From Vicingaceae bacterium (lineage in GTDB: Bacteria > Bacteroidota > Bacteroidia > Flavobacteriales_E > Vicingaceae), in assembly GCA_028245195.1 (NCBI GenBank), contig JAOKCF010000003.1:124001-188000 (forward strand): a stretch of DNA of 64,000 bases. The letters run 5' to 3'. Both the position numbers and the translations under genes were made by a program. Shown here one piece after another: positions 30,588 to 39,790 of this stretch. The notes under the pieces were generated by a model. It was not told where the DNA came from and made no database searches. It worked only from the letters and a program-made list of their open reading frames with translations. Positions within the stretch are counted from its first letter, which is position 1, and every line of letters begins with the position of its first letter.

Positions 30588-32069
30588 ATGAAAAAAATTA
30601 ATTACAAGAATTTTGGAATAGTTTTAATAGCAATCTTATTCTCCTTAACAGCTTGTGAGAAGTTCTTGGACTTAGAGCCTCCATTTAGCCAAGATGCAGA
30701 TAATTATTTTACGGAGCCTTCTCATTACGAACTAGCATTGATAGGAGCGTATGATTTGCTTCAAGGGTCATTTATTAATTTATGGATTGGAGAAATCGCT
30801 TCTGACAACTCAATTGCAGGTGGAGAAAGTGTTACAGATACTCAAGGCTTGCATGAAATAGAATCAATGACTCATGGGGCTGTAAATAGAGAATTGAGAA
30901 GTGTATTTCAATGGAATTATGCTGGGATTAGTAGAGCTAATTTCATTTTAGAAAATAAAAATAACATTCAATTCGAAGGTAAACAACAAATTATTGCTGA
31001 GGCAACATTTTTGAGAGGCTACTATTATTTTCAATTAGTAAAATATTTTGGTGATGTTCCATTAGTTATTGATAAGAGATTAGGAGCAGATGAGGTGACG
31101 GAGATTGAAAGAAGTAGTAAGGAAGATGTTTATGCCCAAATTGAAGCAGATTTAAGTTTTGCTGCCTCCAATTTAAATCCGGTGAATCCTGTAAAAGGAA
31201 GAGTTAATAAATGGGCAGCGTTAGCTTTACTAGGTAAGGTTCAATTGTATCAAAATAAGTTTTCTGAAAGCGCAGTAAGTTTAGACCAAGTGATTAACTC
31301 TATGCAGTATCAGTTGATAAGAGACTATAGAAATTTATTTTTAGTTGGAAACGAAGGCCACTCAGAGGCTGTTTTTGATGTTCAATATAGTGGTTTAGAA
31401 GGTGGAGGATATGGTTGTTTAATTTGCCTTGAAGGAAATGCGGCCCCGGGATTTCATGGTATCCGTCAATACGATGGACCTATTTATGGAGATGGTAATA
31501 GTTACAATCTTCCAACTCAAGACTTGTACGCTTCTTTTGAGTTAGCCGATGACATTCGAAGAAACGCCACAGTTTTAGATATTGATTCGTTTATTGGGCA
31601 GCAAGCGAACCCGGCAAATATTTCTTATGCCATCGGCGGTGGCGGGCACACCGGACTATACAATAATAAGTACATTAAAAAGCTAGGTGAAATAGGACTT
31701 CCAGATAATGATTTAACAAGCCCTGTAAATAATACAGTAATCAGGTATGCCGATGTGCTTTTAATGGCAGCAGAAGCGCATAATCGATCCAACAATGATG
31801 GACAAGCGTTGTTATATTTAAACGAGGTACGAGCTAGAGTTAACTTAACTGGAGTAAGCGCTGCAGGACAAGCGTTAACAGACGCTATATGGGATGAAAG
31901 ACGATTTGAGTTATCAGGTGAAGGTCATCGTTTTTTCGATTTGGTAAGAACCGGACAGGCAGCGTCAAGAATAAATGGATTTCAAGTAGGGAAACATGAA
32001 CTATTTGCAATACCACAAATTGAAATTTCTTTAGCCGGTGGAAATTGGAATCAAAATTCGGGATATTAA
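30588..32069 (+). CDS. SusD-like glycan-binding lipoprotein
   Basis: The 493-residue protein has a lipoprotein signal ending LTACEKFLDLEPP, the usual SusD start. TPR-rich helical features include AEATFLRGYYYFQLVKYFGDVPLV (quoted in part: FLRGYYYFQLVKYFGD), and the C-terminus has IWDERRFELSGEGHRFFDLVRTG, also typical of the family. SusD forms a lid over SusC and hands it the oligosaccharide. It lies 5 bp after susC and 13 bp before the next gene. Confidence 0.95.
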   Translation: MKKINYKNFGIVLIAILFSLTACEKFLDLEPPFSQDADNYFTEPSHYELALIGAYDLLQGSFINLWIGEIASDNSIAGGESVTDTQGLHEIESMTHGAVNRELRSVFQWNYAGISRANFILENKNNIQFEGKQQIIAEATFLRGYYYFQLVKYFGDVPLVIDKRLGADEVTEIERSSKEDVYAQIEADLSFAASNLNPVNPVKGRVNKWAALALLGKVQLYQNKFSESAVSLDQVINSMQYQLIRDYRNLFLVGNEGHSEAVFDVQYSGLEGGGYGCLICLEGNAAPGFHGIRQYDGPIYGDGNSYNLPTQDLYASFELADDIRRNATVLDIDSFIGQQANPANISYAIGGGGHTGLYNNKYIKKLGEIGLPDNDLTSPVNNTVIRYADVLLMAAEAHNRSNNDGQALLYLNEVRARVNLTGVSAAGQALTDAIWDERRFELSGEGHRFFDLVRTGQAASRINGFQVGKHELFAIPQIEISLAGGNWNQNSGY

Positions 32070-32082
32070 AAACTAAAAAACG

Positions 32083-33435
32083 ATGACAAAAAATATTTTA
32101 ATTCTACTCGCAATTTCCCTTTTGGGTTTTTCATCTTGTAAAGACGATGAGCCTGAGTTAGGGCCTGCGCCAACGGCAGCAGATGCGGCATTCACTTATA
32201 CAGAGTCTTCAACAAGTCCTAATATTCTTCAATTCAAGGCAGCTAGAACGGATGTAGTAGCAGTTTGGGATTTTGGTAATGGAACATCTGCTGAAGGACC
32301 ATCCGGAATAGGAACGTATCCAAATAAGGGAACGTATGCAGTTACGTTAACGATTTTTACTAAAGGGGGTAGTGCTACTCGAACAGATAGTGTTGTAATA
32401 GCTGCTGATGATTTTGCATTGCTGAACGATCCGTTGTTCAGACTTCTTTCTGGCGGTATAGACAGTGTGAATGGTAAAACTTGGGTTTTAGATTCTGCAA
32501 ATGCCGGCCATTTTGGGGTTACATATAGTTCAACAGGAGATTTTGGTTACTTACCTAATGACTACAGCGCAGCAGCAAATAACCATGGTGGTTTTGGTAT
32601 GTACGATGATCGGTATAATTTTAGTTTGCAAGGTTATCAATTCAACATGATTACAAACGGCAATGTTTTTATCGACAATTTACAAGCTGGAAATTTTCCT
32701 GGATCAACTCAGATCAGTGGCTCAGAAGATTATATTGCACCTTTAGCGAATCAAATTGGCGAGAACTGGTCCATATCAAAGGGTGTGGATACTACCCTTA
32801 CTGTTTCAGGTAGGTCATTTATGGGGTTTTACACTGGAGTTAAGGTATATAAAATTCTTAATCTCACTGAAAATGAATTATACCTTAGGTATGCAGACGC
32901 GAGTAATGCAAATTTGCAATGGTACATTCGATTAATCCCTGAAGGTTACGTTCCAGGTTCTGGTGGAGGTGGAAGCACTGGTGTTGAGTTGCCTATAGAT
33001 TTTGAGGGAACAGATCCGGGTTTTTCAAGTTTTAATGGTAGTACTGCGAGCGTGGTTAGTAATCCAAATCCAACTGGTGACAATACAAGTGCAAACGTAC
33101 TTCAAACCATAAAAGGTGGCTCTAACGACGCAGGTATTTACGTTGACTTAGGGTCTGAATTGGATTTGTCAACAAACACCAAAATTGCCTTTAAACTATT
33201 TAATTCTACCAATCCATTCGTTGGTGGAACGTGCAGAGTTAAATTAGAAGACCAGTCTAACCCTCAAAATAGTGTTGAAGTTGATGTAACACTTGTAGCA
33301 ACTCCCGCGTGGATTCAATATGAGGCTGATTTTGCAGGGTCTGCATCTGGGCAATATGATAGAATTGTGTTTTTCCCAGGTTGGGCAACCACTGGAACAG
33401 ACACATATAATTTGGATGACATAGAACAAAAATAA
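32083..33435 (+). CDS. PKD-domain surface lipoprotein, probable glycan-binding protein
   Basis: The 450-residue protein has a lipoprotein signal ending LLGFSSCKDD. A PKD domain (about 35-110) shows AVWDFGNGTSAEGP and YPNKGTYAVTLTI. The middle part (120-310) is not recognised by family. After a Gly/Ser linker (GSGGGGSTG), the C-terminal 145 residues match the module repeated three times in the protein at 34725 (shared LPI-F start, KLEDQ-N and a TY-LD ending). Its place straight after susD fits a surface glycan-binding protein that helps hold laminarin. No catalytic motif was seen. Confidence 0.75.
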   Translation: MTKNILILLAISLLGFSSCKDDEPELGPAPTAADAAFTYTESSTSPNILQFKAARTDVVAVWDFGNGTSAEGPSGIGTYPNKGTYAVTLTIFTKGGSATRTDSVVIAADDFALLNDPLFRLLSGGIDSVNGKTWVLDSANAGHFGVTYSSTGDFGYLPNDYSAAANNHGGFGMYDDRYNFSLQGYQFNMITNGNVFIDNLQAGNFPGSTQISGSEDYIAPLANQIGENWSISKGVDTTLTVSGRSFMGFYTGVKVYKILNLTENELYLRYADASNANLQWYIRLIPEGYVPGSGGGGSTGVELPIDFEGTDPGFSSFNGSTASVVSNPNPTGDNTSANVLQTIKGGSNDAGIYVDLGSELDLSTNTKIAFKLFNSTNPFVGGTCRVKLEDQSNPQNSVEVDVTLVATPAWIQYEADFAGSASGQYDRIVFFPGWATTGTDTYNLDDIEQK

Positions 33436-33436
33436 T

Positions 33437-34567
33437 ATGACTTCATTTAGATTAGCTTTAGTACTTTGTTTAGCATCGATAATTGTTTACTCAGGCTGCA
33501 AGGTAGATGAAGGTTCAGACTTCTCTGTAACGCAACCCTCTAATTTAGAAGTGGTTGTGACCGTAGACTCAGTCGTGGAAGGTCAAGTAAGTGTGACGGC
33601 AAATGCAAGTAATGCAAATAATTACATTATTACGTTTTACGAGCAAGGTGGAGTTACTTCGGAAGAATCGAAAAATGGAGAAGCAACATATCAGTACAGT
33701 TCTTCTGGTTCATACACCATCAATGTTAAAGCTAATACTACCCCAACAGACTTTATCGAGACTAACGTAAATGTTATTCCATATTTTCGTTTAGGTCCTC
33801 CAACAAATGATGGGATGCCACCAACAGACGGATACAGCAGTCCTATATCATATCCTGGCTACAATTTAGTTTGGAATGATGAATTCGACGGAACATCTCT
33901 TTCTACAATAGATTGGAATTATGAAATAGGAACAGGAAATGGCGGTTGGGGAAATAATGAACTGCAATATTATCGTCAAGAGAATGCTTCTGTCAGTAAT
34001 GGAATATTAACGATTCAAGCGAAAAAGGAATTTTTCAATACCAGTGCTTATACCTCTTCTCGAATAACCACGCAAAATAAACATAGCTTTCAATACGGAC
34101 GAATTGATGTAAGGGCTGCACTTCCTTTCGGACAAGGCCTGTGGCCTGCCTTATGGATGTTGGGTGACAATATTTCTGCTGTGGGTTGGCCATCTTGTGG
34201 CGAAATTGATATTGTGGAGTTAGTTGGAGGGAATAATAGGGATAACGAAGTGCATGGAACCGCACACTGGGAGTTGAACGGTTCACGCGTTCAGGCTGGC
34301 GGAAGCAATAGGTTGCAAAATGGTGCTTTTGCTCACGAGTTCCATGTGTTTTCCATCGTTTGGGATAGTCAAAAAATAGAATGGTATAGAGATGATGTCA
34401 AATATCAAACATTAGACATCACACCTGCGGACTTACGTGAATTTCAAAACAAGTTTTTCTTAATCTTTAATGTAGCCGTTGGAGGTGATTGGCCAGGCTC
34501 ACCAAATGCTTCGACCCAATTTCCTCAGTACATGTTTGTTGATTATGTAAGAGTATTTCAGAGGTAA
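33437..34567 (+). CDS. GH16 family beta-1,3-glucanase lipoprotein
   Basis: The 376-residue protein has a lipoprotein signal ending VYSGCKVD. An N-terminal immunoglobulin/PKD-like domain (about 35-115) precedes the GH16 domain, which starts LVWNDEFDGTSLSTIDWNYE and has the catalytic EIDIVE motif. It probably sits on the outer face of the outer membrane and makes laminarin fragments short enough for the SusC/SusD pair. It lies 1 bp after the PKD lipoprotein, so this four-gene arm is one operon. Confidence 0.9.
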   Translation: MTSFRLALVLCLASIIVYSGCKVDEGSDFSVTQPSNLEVVVTVDSVVEGQVSVTANASNANNYIITFYEQGGVTSEESKNGEATYQYSSSGSYTINVKANTTPTDFIETNVNVIPYFRLGPPTNDGMPPTDGYSSPISYPGYNLVWNDEFDGTSLSTIDWNYEIGTGNGGWGNNELQYYRQENASVSNGILTIQAKKEFFNTSAYTSSRITTQNKHSFQYGRIDVRAALPFGQGLWPALWMLGDNISAVGWPSCGEIDIVELVGGNNRDNEVHGTAHWELNGSRVQAGGSNRLQNGAFAHEFHVFSIVWDSQKIEWYRDDVKYQTLDITPADLREFQNKFFLIFNVAVGGDWPGSPNASTQFPQYMFVDYVRVFQR

Positions 34568-34605
34568 CGGGTAACTGGGTTAAAATTTAGTTTTAGTTAA
34601 GGAGA

Positions 34606-34636
34606 GCGCTTTGCATTTACTATAGAGCGTTTTTTA
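34606..34636 (+). terminator. Weak terminator after the susC/D arm
   Basis: A short stem GCGCT / AGCGT (four pairs plus one G-T) with a 15 nt loop is followed by six to seven T residues. The T run is convincing but the stem is short, so some read-through into the T9SS gene is likely. Confidence 0.4.
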
Positions 34637-34691
34637 TGGAGATTAAAATAAACTAGTTAGAAGAGTTATAGTTTATTTTACTATTTCTTCG

Positions 34692-34715
34692 TATACTTGT
34701 TTAAATTATTTAAAC
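34692..34715 (+). promoter_or_regulatory. Leader palindrome before the T9SS module protein
   Basis: TATACTTG (34692-34699) is a one-mismatch -7 box. It runs into a perfect 7 bp inverted repeat GTTTAAA-TTA-TTTAAAC (34699-34715), 9 nt before the ATG at 34725. It could be an operator for separate control of this gene. Confidence 0.35.
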
Positions 34716-34724
34716 TTATACAAA

Positions 34725-36578
34725 ATGAAAAAAATAGTACTTTCTTTTATTCTCTCATCGGTTTGTCTTCTAGGGATGAGTCAAAAATCACAGATAGACT
34801 TACCAATTACATGGGATGATACTGCTAACGTTGATTACTCTGTTATTGGCTTTGGAAATGATACGGCAAATTTGGCTGTAGATCCGACCAGTGCCTCTAA
34901 CATTGTTCTCGGAATTGTTAAGCCTTCTGGTGGTGGAACTCAAATATGGGCTGGAGTTGTTTTAGGTAATGATTCATTAGCCTCTGCAATTCCTTTCTCA
35001 GCAGGAAATACAACCATTATTGCACGAGTTTATTCTTCAGCGATTGGGATTCCAATGAGATTAAAGGTTGAAAACGAGTCTAATGCAGCAATTGCCTCAG
35101 AAACTGAGGTTAATACTACTGTTGTTGGTTGGGATACACTATCATTTGATTTTTCAACTCCTGTAACTGGTACTCCGGGACTAGTATTTACGAACACGTA
35201 TGATAAAATGGCATTTTTTCCAAATTTTGGAACAGTTCCAGCAACAGATGAAACATACTATATCGATTATGTTGCATTTATAGGCGGTAGTTCAGGGCCA
35301 TCTAAAGCGCAGATTGATTTGCCAATTAACTGGGACGATACAGCGAATGTGAACTATGCAGTAATCGATTTTGGAGGAAACGTATCTTCTTCAGTTGTTG
35401 ATCCAACAAATGCTTCTAACCTAGTTTTAAAAACAGAAAAACCTTCAACAGCGCAAGGATGGGCAGGAACTACTTTAGGTTCTGCATTAGCAACTGCAAT
35501 ACCTTTTTCCGCTTCAAATACAACAATGGAAGCTATAATATGGTCTGCAGCAAGCGGAATACCTGTATTAATGAAAGTTGAAGATCAAACAAATGCTGGA
35601 ATTTTTGTTGAAACGTTAGCTAGCACTAGCCGAGTTGGTTGGGATACCTTAACCTTTGATTTTGCAAACCCTAGTCCTAACGCTCAAGCGTTAAACTTTG
35701 CAAATACATATGACAAAGTTTCTTTGTTTTTTAACTTTAATGTTGTCCCATCAGCGACTGAAACGTATTATACTGATGATGTATGGTTTGGAGGAGCTTC
35801 TTCAGGTCCATCAAAGGCTCAAATTGATTTGCCAATCAATTGGGATGATACTTCAAATGTAAGCTACAGTATAACTCCTTTCGGTGGAAATATTTCTACT
35901 GTAGTTACTGATCCAACGAACGCTTCCAATTTGGTATTGCAAATTGACAAACCAGCTACAGCTCAATCTTGGGCAGGAACTACCTTAGGTAGTTCAGCAT
36001 TAGCAACAGCTATCCCTTTTGCAACAACTAGAACAGTGTTGCAGGCTAAAGTATGGTCAGCAGCAAGTGGAATACCTATATTATTGAAAGTAGAAGATCA
36101 AACAAACGCAGGAATATTTGTTGAAACGTTAGCATCTACAAGTAAAGTTGGTTGGGATACATTAACTTTCGATTTTTCAAATCCCGGGCCAAATGCTCAA
36201 GCTCTGAATTTTTCAAATACTTATGATGTTATATCTATCTTTTTTAACTTCAACGTAGTTCCTTCAGCTCTTGAAACGTACTATTTAGATAACATATCTT
36301 TTGGTCAATTGATTACAGGGATTTCAGAATATAAGTCTAATCCAACATTCTCTGTTTACCCTAATCCGGCGAATGATGTTGTTACAATTGATGCTACTTT
36401 ATTGAATAAAGTGAATCAAGTAATAGTAAAAAATGCTGTAGGACAGATTGTATTACAAAAGAATGTTTCAGCGATTGATAACAAGTTGAACGTATCAAAC
36501 TTTGAGAATGGAGTTTATTTTATGATTCTATCTTCTGAATTAGGAACGAAGACTTCTAAATTCATGGTTACGAAATAA
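34725..36578 (+). CDS. T9SS-exported protein with three tandem beta-rich binding-type modules
   Basis: The 617-residue protein has a signal peptide (MKKIVLSFILSSVCLLG), three homologous modules of about 160 residues (roughly 23-187, 196-357, 366-527) and a type A T9SS sorting domain (about 540-617; FSVYPNPANDVVTID and GVYFMIL). Each module starts with LPI-W-DD and holds a GWDTL-FDF segment and a closing TYY-D strand. No glycosidase motif is seen. A carbohydrate-binding role is inferred from the locus and from the related module ending the PKD lipoprotein. Modules 2 and 3 are almost the same, pointing to recent duplication. The family is not one I can name. Confidence 0.75.
   Translation: MKKIVLSFILSSVCLLGMSQKSQIDLPITWDDTANVDYSVIGFGNDTANLAVDPTSASNIVLGIVKPSGGGTQIWAGVVLGNDSLASAIPFSAGNTTIIARVYSSAIGIPMRLKVENESNAAIASETEVNTTVVGWDTLSFDFSTPVTGTPGLVFTNTYDKMAFFPNFGTVPATDETYYIDYVAFIGGSSGPSKAQIDLPINWDDTANVNYAVIDFGGNVSSSVVDPTNASNLVLKTEKPSTAQGWAGTTLGSALATAIPFSASNTTMEAIIWSAASGIPVLMKVEDQTNAGIFVETLASTSRVGWDTLTFDFANPSPNAQALNFANTYDKVSLFFNFNVVPSATETYYTDDVWFGGASSGPSKAQIDLPINWDDTSNVSYSITPFGGNISTVVTDPTNASNLVLQIDKPATAQSWAGTTLGSSALATAIPFATTRTVLQAKVWSAASGIPILLKVEDQTNAGIFVETLASTSKVGWDTLTFDFSNPGPNAQALNFSNTYDVISIFFNFNVVPSALETYYLDNISFGQLITGISEYKSNPTFSVYPNPANDVVTIDATLLNKVNQVIVKNAVGQIVLQKNVSAIDNKLNVSNFENGVYFMILSSELGTKTSKFMVTK
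35310..36305 (+). repeat. In-gene duplication: modules 2 and 3 of the T9SS protein
   Basis: Residues 196-357 and 366-527 share long identical stretches, for example KAQIDLPINWDDT, AGIFVETLASTS and GPSKAQIDLP, and their DNA is clearly related. Module 1 is more diverged. Unequal exchange between the copies could change module number. Confidence 0.85.
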
Positions 36579-36604
36579 GAATTAACATACAGTTATTTCA
36601 ACGG

Positions 36605-36641
36605 AAAGAAGCCTGTATCGAAAGATGTGGGCTTCTTTTTT
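36605..36641 (+). terminator. Terminator after the T9SS module protein
   Basis: A 9 bp stem AAAGAAGCC / GGCTTCTTT with a 16 nt loop continues into a T run. It separates the glucan locus from recG. Confidence 0.8.
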
Positions 36642-36706
36642 GCTGTTAATGAAAAAGAGTTATTTCTATAAAAACAAAACTAACTATTGTCGATTTTTGT
36701 AAGTAG

Positions 36707-38812
36707 ATGAGTCAACTTCTATCTACATCCATCGAGTATCTTAAAGGCGTTGGGCCAAAACGCGCAGAAATTCTAGCTGCGGAATTGGGCATTCGCACTT
36801 ATGGAGAGTTATTACATCACTTTCCATTTCGCTATGAAGATAGGACCAAGTTTTATAAAGTTTCGGAGGTAAATGGAAATTTACCTTACGTTCAATTGGT
36901 AGGCGAAATTGTTCATGTTGAAGAGATAGGGGTTAAGTTTAAAAAACGGCTGGTCGCTAAACTGAGAGATGAAACCGGAACGATGGAGTTGGTCTGGTTT
37001 AAAGGTGTCGCTTATTTTGCCAAGAATTTAAAGGTTGGTGAGAAGTACGTTGTCTTTGCAAAACCAAACGAGTACAATCGTAAAGTAAATTTAGTTCACC
37101 CCGAAGTAGAGACATTAATTGAATTTAAAAACTCTGTTCAGTCCAAACTTCAAGCAGTGTATCCTTCTACAGAAAAGCTTTCGAAGTTTGCTTTGGGATC
37201 TAAAAATATTTCCAGACTATTAAAAACGCTATTACCTCAATTAAAATACAAGCTAGAAGAGAATGTCCCGGCTTCGGTTGTAGAAAATAATATACTGTTG
37301 GATCGAGAATCTGCCATGTTTAACATTCATTTTCCCACCTCGGTTGAGTTGCTGAAACGATCAATTAGACGAATTAAATTCGAGGAGTTATTCATGATTC
37401 AGTTAGAATTACTGAAACTTAAATTAGTGAACTTAGAGAAGTCTCAAGGATTTGTTTTTGGTGAGATTGGCGAAAAGTTCAATGGTTTTTATTCTAACAA
37501 CTTACCCTTCGATTTAACCGGTGCGCAGAAACGGGTATTAAAAGAGATTCGAATCGATTTGAAACGAGGTAAACAAATGAATCGCCTGTTACAAGGTGAT
37601 GTTGGCAGTGGCAAGACGATAGTTGCTTTAATGACTATTTTGATCGGGCTTGATAATGGATTTCAAGCTGCGTTAATGGCGCCAACTGAGATTTTAGCTA
37701 CTCAACATTACGAAGGTCTTAAAGAGCTTTTAAAAGGTATGGATGTTGAAGTGGAATTGCTAACTGGATCTGTTAGAGCCAAAAAGCGACGAGAAATTCA
37801 CGACAAGTTAGAAAATGGAGCACTTCATATTTTAATTGGAACTCACGCTTTAATAGAAGATAAAGTGAAGTTTAAGAACTTGGGCATTGCTGTTATTGAT
37901 GAACAACATCGCTTTGGAGTAGCTCAAAGAGCGAAACTATATAAAAAGAATACAGTACCTCCTCACGTTTTGATTATGACCGCAACTCCTATTCCAAGAA
38001 CTTTGGCGATGACGTTGTACGGTGACTTGGATGTTTCCGTGATTGACGAGCTACCTCCGGGTCGAAAGGAGATTCAAACGTTGCATTGGTATGAGAATAA
38101 GCGGTTGCGCTTGTTTGGCTTTATGGAGGGGGAAATTGCAAAAGGTCGACAGGTTTACATTGTTTATCCATTAATTGAAGAGTCTGAGAAGTTAGACTAT
38201 GCTACTTTGGAGGAAGGGTATCAACATATCTTTAAACGATTTCCGGCACCAAAGTACAAGGTGAGCATTGTGCATGGAAAAATGAAAGCTGATGTGAAGC
38301 AGTTTGAAATGAATCGGTTCGTGAATGGAGAGACAGATATTATGGTTTCAACAACTGTTATCGAAGTAGGAGTGAACGTGCCAAATGCATCGGTTATGAT
38401 TATTGAAAGTGCTGAGCGTTTTGGATTGTCTCAATTGCACCAATTACGAGGCAGAGTAGGACGAGGAGCAGAGCAGTCGTATTGTTTATTGATGACAGGG
38501 AATAAGCTTTCAAGCGATGGCCGCCTTCGAATGAAAACCATGACGGGAACCAATGACGGTTTTCAAATTGCCGAGGTTGATTTAAAGTTGAGAGGCCCGG
38601 GCGATATGCGAGGAACACAGCAAAGTGGAACCCCCATTAATTTGAAATTAGCAAATTTAGCAACCGATGGTGAGTTGATAGAGAAAGCACGAGGAGCAGC
38701 AAAAAATATCTTAGAAAGAGATCCAGATTTGACTTTTCCGGAGAATAGAGGGCTTTTTTCTTATTTAACTGAAAGAAATAGAGGTAAAGCAAACTGGAGT
38801 AAAATATCATAA
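36707..38812 (+). CDS. recG: ATP-dependent DNA helicase RecG
   Basis: The 701-residue protein is a full-length RecG, which reverses stalled forks and processes branched DNA. An N-terminal wedge/OB part (LKGVGPKRAEILAAELGI at the start) is followed by helicase motifs: GDVGSGKTIVAL (Walker A, near 297), DEQHRFG (DExH-type box) and TATPIPRTLAMTLYG. The C-terminal helicase lobe has QLHQLRGRVGRG and the RecG ending GPGDMRGTQQSG. The stop overlaps the start of the WD40 gene by one base (TAATG). Confidence 0.96.
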   Translation: MSQLLSTSIEYLKGVGPKRAEILAAELGIRTYGELLHHFPFRYEDRTKFYKVSEVNGNLPYVQLVGEIVHVEEIGVKFKKRLVAKLRDETGTMELVWFKGVAYFAKNLKVGEKYVVFAKPNEYNRKVNLVHPEVETLIEFKNSVQSKLQAVYPSTEKLSKFALGSKNISRLLKTLLPQLKYKLEENVPASVVENNILLDRESAMFNIHFPTSVELLKRSIRRIKFEELFMIQLELLKLKLVNLEKSQGFVFGEIGEKFNGFYSNNLPFDLTGAQKRVLKEIRIDLKRGKQMNRLLQGDVGSGKTIVALMTILIGLDNGFQAALMAPTEILATQHYEGLKELLKGMDVEVELLTGSVRAKKRREIHDKLENGALHILIGTHALIEDKVKFKNLGIAVIDEQHRFGVAQRAKLYKKNTVPPHVLIMTATPIPRTLAMTLYGDLDVSVIDELPPGRKEIQTLHWYENKRLRLFGFMEGEIAKGRQVYIVYPLIEESEKLDYATLEEGYQHIFKRFPAPKYKVSIVHGKMKADVKQFEMNRFVNGETDIMVSTTVIEVGVNVPNASVMIIESAERFGLSQLHQLRGRVGRGAEQSYCLLMTGNKLSSDGRLRMKTMTGTNDGFQIAEVDLKLRGPGDMRGTQQSGTPINLKLANLATDGELIEKARGAAKNILERDPDLTFPENRGLFSYLTERNRGKANWSKIS

Positions 38813-39708
38813 TGGAGTTTAGTCAGAAAGGAAATTTAAGTGAACACAAAGCTGCCATTTATGCTCTATGCGAAGGAGAGGGTGATCATATTTGTTACTC
38901 GGGTGGTTCCGACCGTTTTGTAATTAAGTGGAATCTGAAACTTATGAAAGCTGAGAAGTTAGTTTCAAAGTCACCTACAACTATTGTTAGTTTATGTTAC
39001 TTGAAAGCACAAAACATTTTGCTCATTGGTCAAATTGAAGGAGGTGTTCATGTAATTGACTTAACTCAAAACAAGGAGATAAAATACCTTAAAGTGCACA
39101 AAGGATATACTTTCGACATTCAGTTTATTAAAGAAAAGAATGAACTTGTATTTTCTTCAGGTGATGGAAGCATTAGCATTTGGTCAGCAATTGATTTTAA
39201 GCTGTTATTTCAAACGCAAATAGGAAAAGGAAAAAATAGAAAAGTTGCGTATTCTGCTGAAAGGAATGAACTTGCTGTTGCATCGGCAGATGGTTTTGTG
39301 AAGGTATTGAATACGGAAGATTGGTGTGAAAAATTTGTAATAAGCGGTCTAGAATCAGGCGCCAACAGTTTGTGTTATTTAAAAGAAAAATTAATCATTG
39401 GTACTAAAAATGCACACTTACATCAATTTGATTTAAAGACAAATATAAAAGAAGAAGGTATAGCTGCTCATAATTGGGCCGTTTATGATTTAGTTTACAA
39501 TGAAAACTTAGACTTGCTCGCTTCAGTAAGCCGTGATAAGACAGTAAAAGTATGGAACCCAAATACCTTAGAAGTTCTAAAGCGTTTTGAAGGATTTAAA
39601 GATAGAGGTCACACACATTCTGTAAATGCGGCACTTTGGTCAAGCTATAATAATTACTTAATTACGGCTGGAGACGATAAGGTAATTCGAATATGGGAAG
39701 TCAATTAA
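38812..39708 (+). CDS. WD40 repeat protein
   Basis: The 298-residue protein is built of about seven WD40-type repeats, for example SGGSDRFVIKWN near 30, SSGDGSISIWSA near 105, VSRDKTVKVWNP near 240 and TAGDDKVIRIWEVN at the end. This forms a complete beta-propeller without other domains, a signal peptide or membrane helix, so a cytoplasmic scaffold role is likely. It starts within the recG stop codon, so it is co-translated with recG. The partner is unknown. Confidence 0.85.
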   Translation: MEFSQKGNLSEHKAAIYALCEGEGDHICYSGGSDRFVIKWNLKLMKAEKLVSKSPTTIVSLCYLKAQNILLIGQIEGGVHVIDLTQNKEIKYLKVHKGYTFDIQFIKEKNELVFSSGDGSISIWSAIDFKLLFQTQIGKGKNRKVAYSAERNELAVASADGFVKVLNTEDWCEKFVISGLESGANSLCYLKEKLIIGTKNAHLHQFDLKTNIKEEGIAAHNWAVYDLVYNENLDLLASVSRDKTVKVWNPNTLEVLKRFEGFKDRGHTHSVNAALWSSYNNYLITAGDDKVIRIWEVN

Positions 39709-39790
39709 GGATTACGAGTTATAGAATTACGGATGTTTTAATTGGTATTCGGTAATTGAAGTTTAACTTCGCAGATCAAAATATTACCGC

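Noticed and set aside
34035-34286. Antisense ORF inside the GH16 lipoprotein gene
   Set aside because: Shadow frame of a well-supported glycosidase gene; no protein family features.
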